Shown one piece after another: positions 52,531-58,335 of a DNA stretch of 64,000 bases (position 1 is the first letter of the stretch; every line of letters begins with the position of its first letter). Location of the stretch: positions 124,001-188,000 of the forward strand of contig NZ_JAOVZN010000007.1 in the NCBI RefSeq assembly GCF_025717045.1. Reading direction: 5' to 3'. The notes under the pieces are model-generated. The model was not told the DNA's origin, made no database searches, and worked only from the letters and a program-made list of their open reading frames with translations. The position numbers were made by a program, and so were the translations under genes. This DNA is from Flavobacterium sp. SH_e (GTDB lineage: Bacteria > Bacteroidota > Bacteroidia > Flavobacteriales > Flavobacteriaceae).

Positions 52531-53370
52531 TTAACTAAACTTGTTATTCAGTGCTAAATCCAGTTTTATGAGAAAATCTTTTCCGAATTTATCATTTTCC
52601 AATTCTTCATATAGAAACGATGGTAATGTCTTCTCACAATTCTGTTTCTGACTTAAAATTGCCATAGACAATGCTGCAACTGTATCAGTGTCTCCACCAT
52701 AACCAATTCCTGTTTTTAGGCAATCATTCATAGAAACCGCTTCAGAGACCATTTTAATTACAGCTTGTGTTGTTGGATATCCATGCATATCAATTGGAGA
52801 AGTAATTCGATAATTTTCATTCTCTTTTAAAGTCTCGTTCAAAAAATCTATCAAAGTAGATCCATCACCAAGATTATACTTAAAATAATGAACTGCCAAA
52901 GCAATGCGTTTCGCACAGCTTATTCCTTCAACCGTATTATGAGAAGTTTTTGCCTGAATCTCACAGAACTCAATTATTTGTTTGATGTCTTTTAAATGTC
53001 CAATTGAATATGCTCTCATTGCAGAGCCATTTCCGTTGCTACCATTATCAATTATTTTGATAAAATCTGAACCATTTTTACTGGCATCCAAAGCATTGTA
53101 AACTCGATCTGAATAACCACGTCTTTTATCTCTGTGAAATACTTCAACAAACTTATCTGCTACTTTTATTTCGTTCCAATTATCATCTTCAAGCAGCAAT
53201 TCCGAAATCGCAATTGCCATTTGAGTATCATCAGTATATTTTTTGTAAATCTCTGTATACATTCCGTGTTTATCATACTGAGTCAGATTGTTGTTTTTAG
53301 AAATAAAATCTAAATCCCTAAATTCAAAACCCGCACCGTATGCATCGCCTATTGCTGCTTCTAAAATCAT
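52531..53370 (-). CDS. ADP-ribosylglycohydrolase family protein (copy 2)
   Basis: Second ARH-family enzyme, 279 residues. GDAYGAGFEF is at 8-17, TDDTQM at 46-51, GNGSAMRAYSIG near 112, and GGDTDTVAALS with D227 and D229. The early start, with only six residues before the first motif, is normal for this compact branch. It differs clearly from copy 1 (W-SDDSS versus YTDDTQ, and different loops), so the two probably have different substrates. It sits between the RNA 2'-phosphotransferase and the phosphatase, tightly packed (19 and 2 nt gaps). Confidence 0.92.
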   Translation of the reverse strand: MILEAAIGDAYGAGFEFRDLDFISKNNNLTQYDKHGMYTEIYKKYTDDTQMAIAISELLLEDDNWNEIKVADKFVEVFHRDKRRGYSDRVYNALDASKNGSDFIKIIDNGSNGNGSAMRAYSIGHLKDIKQIIEFCEIQAKTSHNTVEGISCAKRIALAVHYFKYNLGDGSTLIDFLNETLKENENYRITSPIDMHGYPTTQAVIKMVSEAVSMNDCLKTGIGYGGDTDTVAALSMAILSQKQNCEKTLPSFLYEELENDKFGKDFLIKLDLALNNKFS

Positions 53371-53389
53371 GATTGTTGTGTTTGATTAT

Positions 53390-53938
53390 TTAAGATTTAA
53401 ATTCGATATACTTTGGCGGAACTTCATCTGTCAACCAAACATTGTTTTCAGACAAATAAAATTTGAATCCGTCTCTATGCATGGCGCCACTTCTAACGGT
53501 TAAAATTTGCGGAACTCCTCTTCTGCTTCCTACTTTGGTTGCAGTTTCTTTGTCTTTAGAAAGATGCACATGCTGACGACTCATTTTTTTCAAACCTTCT
53601 TTTTGAATGTTTTCCATGAATTTCCCAACGGTTCCGTGATACAGATATTCTGAAGGTTCTGTTTCTGCTAAATTTAATTCAACCGAAATCGAATGTCCCT
53701 GACTTGCACGGATTTTGGTTTTATCTTCATTGTAAGCAAAACGCTTTTTATCATTATTTTCTACTACATAATCTAAAAGTTCGGCGTCGAGACGATTTCC
53801 TTTTTTAGTACATTTTTCTATTAATTCATTGACATCTGCCCAACCATTTTCATCTAATTTTAATCCGATTTTTTCTGGCGAATGTCTGAGCACCAGGCTT
53901 AAAAACTTGCTGACGCTCTTTGCTATATTTTCATTCAT
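53390..53938 (-). CDS. kptA: RNA 2'-phosphotransferase (KptA/Tpt1)
   Basis: NAD+-dependent enzyme that removes an internal RNA 2'-phosphate, giving nicotinamide and ADP-ribose 1'',2''-cyclic phosphate. The 182 residues have the KptA layout: SKFLSLVLRHSPEKIG with R18/H19, a winged-helix N-terminal domain (LDENGWADVNELIEK), R77 in IRASQGHSI, LYHGT at 99-103, HVHLSKD at 123-129, and VGSRRG at 136-141. The expected catalytic Arg-His-Arg-Arg set is therefore present. Most bacteria lack a known 2'-phosphorylated RNA, and some homologues ADP-ribosylate nucleic acid ends. Gaps to neighbours are 14 and 19 nt. Confidence 0.94.
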   Translation of the reverse strand: MNENIAKSVSKFLSLVLRHSPEKIGLKLDENGWADVNELIEKCTKKGNRLDAELLDYVVENNDKKRFAYNEDKTKIRASQGHSISVELNLAETEPSEYLYHGTVGKFMENIQKEGLKKMSRQHVHLSKDKETATKVGSRRGVPQILTVRSGAMHRDGFKFYLSENNVWLTDEVPPKYIEFKS

Positions 53939-53952
53939 AAGTAATATATTTT

Positions 53953-54423
53953 TTAGAAGTCATACACTACAACCTCTACATTGTTGCTAGAAAGATTTTC
54001 AAGAATGATAGGTTCAATCATTTCCCATTTTCCTCCAGCTAATCCGCATCCAATTCTAGGCATATGAACGGATGCATTGTTTGTTTTTGCGAAATCAGAA
54101 ACAGTTTTTAACCCTTCTTCGATAGCGTTATATCGAATTGGAGCACCACCGTTTTCATCTTTATTGATTTTATGCTGACCAATTAAATTTGCCACCCATA
54201 AATCTTCTTCAACCTGAACAAACTGCACTTTCCCTAATTCAAAATCATTTTTAGATTTAAACCATTCACGATATTGCTTTTCTGGTGTTTTCCATTTTTT
54301 TGAAATTGCCATTACAAACCCTTTTCCCCATCCGCCAATATCATTACAAACGTGAACAATTATCTTATTTTCTGATCCTTCAGGCGATGTTGCATCACCT
54401 TTTAAATATTGAATGTCTTTCAT
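53953..54423 (-). CDS. Macrodomain protein, TARG1/DarG-like
   Basis: Single macrodomain of 156 residues that binds or hydrolyses ADP-ribose derivatives. From the ATG at 54,423 it begins MKDIQYLKGDATSPEG. An earlier ATG at 54,444 adds seven residues and is less typical. Ligand-binding elements are N27 in HVCNDIGGWGKGFVMAI and MPRIGCGLAGGKWEMIEP near residue 130, as in TARG1/DarG and Poa1-type macrodomains that reverse DNA or protein ADP-ribosylation or process ADP-ribose 1''-phosphate. It is immediately upstream of kptA, whose product is exactly such a compound. Confidence 0.92.
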   Translation of the reverse strand: MKDIQYLKGDATSPEGSENKIIVHVCNDIGGWGKGFVMAISKKWKTPEKQYREWFKSKNDFELGKVQFVQVEEDLWVANLIGQHKINKDENGGAPIRYNAIEEGLKTVSDFAKTNNASVHMPRIGCGLAGGKWEMIEPIILENLSSNNVEVVVYDF

Positions 54424-54444
54424 TTTTATATTTATTTTAATCAA

Positions 54445-54515
54445 ACGTTCCTACGGAACGTGAATTCGATTAATCGATATTTTTTTCTACCGACCAAATG
54501 TTCCTAATGGAACAT
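54445..54515. repeat. Twin GTTCC/GGAAC hairpins between the macrodomain and NADAR genes
   Basis: ACGTTCC (54,445-54,451) with GGAACGT (54,455-54,461), and ATGTTCC (54,498-54,504) with GGAACAT (54,509-54,515), form two similar small hairpins. No T-tracts follow in the transcribed direction. They could be processing or stability elements, or members of a dispersed repeat. Confidence 0.75.
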
Positions 54516-54517
54516 CT

Positions 54518-55048
54518 TTAGGATTTCAATTCATCCCTAACCTCCATCAAAGCAAAACCTAAAAGATTCAAACCTTTCCACTTTTTAGGATTTAAAGCGT
54601 CTGTATGATCGCTTGCCATTCCGATTCCCCAAATCGGATCTACGGGGCTTGCCTCAACAATGACTCTATCATTTGTGTTTAACAGAAACGTTTTCAAATC
54701 TGTATTTTGACTGAATTTGTGAAAGTTTCCTTGTTTTACAATTTCAAATCGGTTTTCCAACCAGATTTTGTCATCGTAATTTCTCACTTTACGGCCTAAT
54801 TTTTTGGCTTCGGCAGGTGAATTGCATTGTACGATTTTTTCTAAAATTTCCTGATCCTTAAACAATTCAGCCTTTTTTGCCATCATCCAATGTTCGGCTG
54901 TTTTGTAAGTCACACCAGCAACTTCAAAAGAACTTAACCACCATTGGCTAAAGCAAGTTTTAGTAACCGTTCCGTCTTTGCTTGGCTGATGTCCCCAGAA
55001 AAATAAAAACTTACTTTCTGGAGCTATGTTATCTATATTGTATTTCAT
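54518..55048 (-). CDS. NADAR family protein (YbiA-like)
   Basis: A 176-residue NADAR (NAD and ADP-ribose) protein. Family elements are FLFFWGHQP at 14-22, the conserved AEHWMMAKKAELF at 51-63 with the key Glu at 52, a Lys/Arg-rich middle (AKKLGRKVRNYDDKIW), and VEASPVDPIWGIGMA near 131. NADAR proteins were predicted from genome context to act in NAD/ADP-ribose metabolism. Some remove ADP-ribose from guanine in DNA; YbiA acts on an early riboflavin intermediate. The genome context here favours the ADP-ribose role. Confidence 0.93.
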   Translation of the reverse strand: MKYNIDNIAPESKFLFFWGHQPSKDGTVTKTCFSQWWLSSFEVAGVTYKTAEHWMMAKKAELFKDQEILEKIVQCNSPAEAKKLGRKVRNYDDKIWLENRFEIVKQGNFHKFSQNTDLKTFLLNTNDRVIVEASPVDPIWGIGMASDHTDALNPKKWKGLNLLGFALMEVRDELKS

Positions 55049-55060
55049 TTTGTTAGTGTT

Positions 55061-55170
55061 TTTTGTTTAAAGTTTAAAGTTTCAGGTTTTTCGCTCAACT
55101 TGAAACAGTTAGCATTTTTTTCGTTTCAGATTTACGTTACACAGAGAACTTGAAACCTGAAACTTGAAAC
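55061..55170. repeat. GTTTCAAG/CTTGAAAC word palindrome between NADAR and prs
   Basis: TGTTTAAAGTTTAAAGTTTCAG on the left faces AACTTGAAACCTGAAACTTG and AAACATTTAAAC on the right, an imperfect palindrome of about 110 bp made of GTTTCA/TTTAAA words. The 124-nt gap is the widest inside the operon and could separate prs expression from the rest. Confidence 0.65.
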
Positions 55171-55172
55171 AT

Positions 55173-56006
55173 TTAAACTAATTGATCCAATCCAATTACC
55201 TTAACGCTTTCACCTTCAAAATCTTTAAAAGAGTTTGTTGTAAAAATTCCGTCGAAGCAGTTTAAAACTTCAAAACCTTTATTAAAGATTCCGTGGCTTA
55301 CGGCTAAATATAATTTTCCGGCATTTTTCTTTTTTAATTCTTCAGCTAATCCTACGAAAGTTCCTCCTCCATCGCAAATGTCATCTACAATTAAACAATC
55401 CATTCCTTGTAAATCATCTTCATACACTTTAAAACCAGATAGTTTTCCAGTTTTTACATCGCGGCTTTTGCTGCATTCTACCACTTCAACTCCGCCTAAA
55501 AACTCAGAAACTTTGTAGATCTTTTTCAAAGCCCCGCCATCTGGAGAAATCAGTTTTACATTATTTCCGATATTTTCTAAAACTTCTTTGATAAAAGTAT
55601 AGTTCGGAATCACTGTACTATTATTCAACAAAGCTGGAGTAACTTCTGAATGCGCATCAAAAACAAAAACTTTGTTCAATTGCATTCCATTAATAATATC
55701 TGCATACACTTTTACAGATAATGGTTCGCCAGGAATCATAACACGATCTTGTCTTGCCGCTGGAAAATACGGAATAAAAAGATCGATAATCTTAACATCC
55801 ATTCTGCGCAACGCATCAACCGTAACGCACAATAAACCTAAATCATTGAATGAATTCAATCTATGTGTAACAGTTACTTTTCTGTTAACATCAAAATCTG
55901 GCGCAATTTTAATGTGTGGCTCACCTCCAGAAAATGTAAAACTTTGAAATTTGATTTCTTCCTGATTTTGAAATGGAGCGAATTTTGGGTCGAGATTTAG
56001 TATCAT
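55173..56006 (-). CDS. prs: Short divergent ribose-phosphate pyrophosphokinase (Prs-like)
   Basis: Prs-family enzyme of 277 residues, about 35 shorter than housekeeping bacterial Prs. Conserved parts: IPYFPAARQDRV at 78-89, the metal/ribose loop FDAHSEVTPALL at 116-127 (usual enzymes read DLHAxQIQGFF), SPDGGALKK at 154-162, and the PRPP loop VDDICDGGGTF at 207-217 (usual DDMIDTGGT). The changes fall next to the substrate sites. It could supply PRPP to the nampt enzyme, or pyrophosphorylate ADP-ribose as in phage NARP1. First gene of the operon, directly under the dual NrtR-type operator. Confidence 0.9.
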   Translation of the reverse strand: MILNLDPKFAPFQNQEEIKFQSFTFSGGEPHIKIAPDFDVNRKVTVTHRLNSFNDLGLLCVTVDALRRMDVKIIDLFIPYFPAARQDRVMIPGEPLSVKVYADIINGMQLNKVFVFDAHSEVTPALLNNSTVIPNYTFIKEVLENIGNNVKLISPDGGALKKIYKVSEFLGGVEVVECSKSRDVKTGKLSGFKVYEDDLQGMDCLIVDDICDGGGTFVGLAEELKKKNAGKLYLAVSHGIFNKGFEVLNCFDGIFTTNSFKDFEGESVKVIGLDQLV

Positions 56007-56016
56007 AGCTTTTTAG

Positions 56017-56037
56017 TTTGCGTTAATTATACGCAAA
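56017..56037. promoter_or_regulatory. NrtR-type operator 1, overlapping the -7/start region of the prs promoter
   Basis: Perfect inverted repeat TTTGCGT (56,017-56,023), 7-nt spacer, ACGCAAA (56,031-56,037). It overlaps the -7 box and the region downstream of it, so binding would block initiation. Symmetry, size and position beneath a NrtR gene support the assignment. Confidence 0.75.
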
Positions 56038-56063
56038 TGTAGAATTTATTTTTAGATAAACAA
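56034..56063 (-). promoter_or_regulatory. Promoter of the NAD+/ADP-ribose operon
   Basis: On the minus strand TTG (plus 56,061-56,063) is followed after 19 nt by TACATTTG (plus 56,034-56,041), a full match to the Bacteroidota consensus, 28 nt before the prs ATG. It is bracketed by two matching operators. Confidence 0.85.
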
Positions 56064-56068
56064 TTTAT

Positions 56069-56089
56069 TTTGTGTAAAAATTACGCAAA
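56069..56089. promoter_or_regulatory. NrtR-type operator 2, upstream of the prs promoter
   Basis: TTTGTGT (56,069-56,075), 7-nt spacer, ACGCAAA (56,083-56,089). It has the same spacing as operator 1 with one mismatch between the arms. Centre-to-centre distance to operator 1 is 52 bp, close to five helical turns, which would place two dimers on the same face. It overlaps the nrtR stop codon. Confidence 0.7.
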
Positions 56090-56773
56090 CTTTATTTCGA
56101 AGTGAAATCCATTTTGAATTAACTCGTTATATTTCAACTTGTTAAACTTAAAAAGTTTTGCCGGACGACCTGTTTTAATAGGTGAAAATTTTTCAGTTTC
56201 TTCTAAAATACCGTAGCTCAGTATTTTTTTTCTGAAATTTCGACGGTCGATTTCTTTTTCTAAAATGGTGCAGTAAAGGTTTTCAAGATCTGAAAACAAG
56301 AATTCTTCTGGAAGCAAATCGAAACCAATTGGCTCATATGTCAATTTGGCTTTAAGCCTTTCTATTCCTTTTTTTAAGATTAAATTATGGTCAAAGGCTA
56401 AAGGCGGAATTTCATCTATTTTAAACCATTGCACTCTTTCGGCATCTGTATCTGCTTTAATTTCTAAATTCGACGCATCTACTAAAGCGTAATACGCTAC
56501 TGAAATAACACGATTTCTAGAATCTCTGTAGATATCATCTCCAAAAGTGTACAATTGTTCCATAAAAGTGAGCTGTACATTGGTTTCTTCGTGCAACTCG
56601 CGAATAACAGCATCGCTCAAAGATTCATCATTCTGAACCAAACCTCCTGGCAAAGCCCAGTATTTCTCTGAAGTGCCAAACTGCTGTTCGATCAATAATG
56701 CATATAAACCGTTGTTTTTATATCCGAAAACAATTGCATCTACGGCAATTCTAATATTTTGCAATTTTTCCAT
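56081..56773 (-). CDS. nrtR: NrtR-type Nudix transcriptional regulator
   Basis: A 230-residue regulator with a Nudix-like N-terminal domain (residues 8-150) that senses ADP-ribose or a related NAD metabolite, and a C-terminal winged helix (about 165-230: RRNFRKKILSYGIL, KTGRPAKLFKF). The Nudix box at 44-66 retains most catalytic residues (G44, E50, R58, E59, E62, E63), with Asn in place of the final Gly, so weak hydrolase activity is possible. NrtR proteins regulate NAD synthesis genes, including prs-nadV sets. It lies just upstream of the operon it probably controls, with operators in between. A 19-bp inverted repeat lies 33 nt upstream of its start. Confidence 0.93.
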   Translation of the reverse strand: MEKLQNIRIAVDAIVFGYKNNGLYALLIEQQFGTSEKYWALPGGLVQNDESLSDAVIRELHEETNVQLTFMEQLYTFGDDIYRDSRNRVISVAYYALVDASNLEIKADTDAERVQWFKIDEIPPLAFDHNLILKKGIERLKAKLTYEPIGFDLLPEEFLFSDLENLYCTILEKEIDRRNFRKKILSYGILEETEKFSPIKTGRPAKLFKFNKLKYNELIQNGFHFEIKFA

Positions 56774-56792
56774 AATCCTAAATCATATCAAA

Positions 56793-56800
56793 CAAATATA
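56793..56800 (-). promoter_or_regulatory. -7 box upstream of nrtR
   Basis: The minus strand reads TATATTTG (plus 56,793-56,800), 19 nt before the nrtR start codon. The nearest TTG is only 12 nt upstream and lies inside the 19-bp inverted repeat, so the match is partial. Confidence 0.4.
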
Positions 56801-56805
56801 ACGAA

Positions 56806-56860
56806 TGAGAGCCAATTTTATAATCTAATGCAAAAGCTTAAATTATAAAATTGGCTCTCA
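56806..56860. repeat. Perfect 19-bp inverted repeat upstream of nrtR
   Basis: TGAGAGCCAATTTTATAAT (56,806-56,824) and its exact reverse complement (56,842-56,860) enclose a 17-nt loop. Neither side continues into a clean T-tract, so it is not a standard terminator, though it could end the PKD gene transcript or fold in the nrtR leader. Confidence 0.85.
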
Positions 56861-56883
56861 AATATGATCTCTTAATTTCTTTT

Positions 56884-57240
56884 CTAATTTACTGTAACAG
56901 TTCTTTTAGGCACAGATGTACATTCTTGACCATCTTTTTTAACTGTAACTTCAGCTTTAGCTTCATACGTTCCAGCCGCAGCATAAGTATGTGTTACCAC
57001 CGCACCAGTTCCTGTCGTCCCGTCTCCAAATGTCCATTTTACAGAAACCAAAGTTCCGGTTCCGTCATATGTCACTGAGTAATTCATCAATTTAGGATTA
57101 GTGGCATCAGTAGAATTATGCATTTTCACGTAAAGTGATTCTGCAAGACAATCAATAATTACTTCATCATCGTGTTTACTGCAAGAATTGATTCCAAAAA
57201 ACACCATCGAAAACATCAAAATAGCCGCAATCTTTTTCAT
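56884..57240 (-). CDS. PKD-domain lipoprotein
   Basis: A 118-residue lipoprotein (MKKIAAILMFSMVFFGINSC, lipobox INSC). One PKD domain covers about residues 45-118, marked by VKWTFGDGTTGTGAVVTHTY and AAAGTYEAKAEVTV. PKD domains mediate surface interactions; no enzymatic part is attached. It sits alone between the nrtR gene and a LysR regulator on the same strand. Confidence 0.88.
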   Translation of the reverse strand: MKKIAAILMFSMVFFGINSCSKHDDEVIIDCLAESLYVKMHNSTDATNPKLMNYSVTYDGTGTLVSVKWTFGDGTTGTGAVVTHTYAAAGTYEAKAEVTVKKDGQECTSVPKRTVTVN

Positions 57241-57344
57241 AATCGGAAATTTTTAGTGGTTTATATATATCAAAAATATCCTTTTTAAAAGACATTATCA
57301 AACTGAAATGCAAGAATTTTCATCTATTTCACATTTAGATATTT

Positions 57345-58250
57345 CTATAGTCTATTACCAAAAAATAACTTTAGTTCTTTCTCGATAATATCAAAAAATG
57401 ACTTTACGTTATTATTTTTTGGAGCTAATAAATACACAAACTCTTCTGGTACGTGAAAACTATTCCATAACAATTGCAGTTTATTCTTTTTAATAAATTC
57501 TCTCGCGTTACAATTCCATGTAGCAGCCACTCCTTCATTTTTACCTAAAAGACGAAGCATTTCTGACTCTGAAGGAATAATGTAATTTGGAACCATTGAA
57601 GGTCTTTTTTTATTGAAAGCGTGAAGCCAGAACAACTTTATATGTGGAATTCTCGCATCGTGGCTGTACCATTTTTGTGCATTAAGCCACTGTTCTATTT
57701 CAGTAAAATTATCCGATTTTAATTTCTGACGGAATTCAGTTATATCCAAAGAAGTTGGAGCAACTAATATCAATTTGATTTTTCCAACAACCTCGTAAGT
57801 CGTATCAAATGTGTCAAATCGTTTTGTAGTAATGGCAAAATCTAATTTTTTAGCATCAACCAGTGCGAAGAGTTCATCATTTTCTGCGAAAGTAAAATCA
57901 ATTAAATCAAATTTTGAAATTAAAATATTTCCAACGCATTCAAAAAGATGTTTAGAGATTCCAACAGAAATTAAGCGATTAGCATCTTCTGCTTTTGCTC
58001 TGAAACTGGTTTCGACACTTTCGAGTCTATCAAGTGCATCTATAATCAAATTATTCAGTAACTTAGCGTATTCGGTCGGTTCAACTCCTTTCGATTTCCG
58101 ATTAAACAATTTATTTCCCACGTGTGCCTCAAGCATTGAAATCTGCTGACTAACCGCAGGCTGACTCATAAATAATTCCTTCGCAGCCACTGAAAAATTA
58201 CCGTTTTTGTAAACTGCCTTAAAAGTTCTGTACCATTCTAGATTTACCAT
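57345..58250 (-). CDS. LysR-family transcriptional regulator
   Basis: A 301-residue LysR regulator. An N-terminal winged helix-turn-helix covers residues 1-65 (WYRTFKAVYKNGNFSVAAKELFMSQPAVSQQISMLE) and an effector domain covers about 90-300. It is divergent from a DJ-1/PfpI gene across 85 bp, the classical LysR-target layout. A perfect inverted repeat with a T-N11-A core abuts its start codon (58,251-58,270), a likely autoregulatory and target binding site. Confidence 0.93.
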   Translation of the reverse strand: MVNLEWYRTFKAVYKNGNFSVAAKELFMSQPAVSQQISMLEAHVGNKLFNRKSKGVEPTEYAKLLNNLIIDALDRLESVETSFRAKAEDANRLISVGISKHLFECVGNILISKFDLIDFTFAENDELFALVDAKKLDFAITTKRFDTFDTTYEVVGKIKLILVAPTSLDITEFRQKLKSDNFTEIEQWLNAQKWYSHDARIPHIKLFWLHAFNKKRPSMVPNYIIPSESEMLRLLGKNEGVAATWNCNAREFIKKNKLQLLWNSFHVPEEFVYLLAPKNNNVKSFFDIIEKELKLFFGNRL

Positions 58251-58270
58251 GTTATAAATTTATTTATAAC
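58251..58270. promoter_or_regulatory. LysR-box candidate: perfect inverted repeat
   Basis: GTTATAAA (58,251-58,258), 4-nt spacer, TTTATAAC (58,263-58,270), containing a T-N11-A core. It lies directly upstream of the LysR ATG and about 40 bp from the -7 box of the divergent gene. Confidence 0.65.
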
Positions 58271-58311
58271 AAACATAGTTTATTTTATTTTTACTGATAT
58301 CACTTTAGCCG

Positions 58312-58319
58312 TAAATTTG
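58312..58319 (+). promoter_or_regulatory. -7 box of the DJ-1/PfpI gene
   Basis: TAAATTTG lies 16 nt before the start codon. No good TTG occurs at the usual -33 distance, as expected for a promoter that needs an activator such as the adjacent LysR protein. Confidence 0.5.
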
Positions 58320-58335
58320 TTCAAAATTTAAAATT

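Noticed and set aside
53390..54423. Interpretation as a DarT/DarG toxin-antitoxin pair
   Set aside because: The macrodomain is DarG-like, but the partner is a clear KptA with the RNA phosphotransferase residues, not a DarT DNA ADP-ribosyltransferase.
48908..56773. The NAD cluster considered as prophage or integrated element
   Set aside because: No integrase, phage structural gene, tRNA target or direct repeat flanks were seen; codon and base composition look like the surroundings by eye. Transfer remains possible but unsupported.
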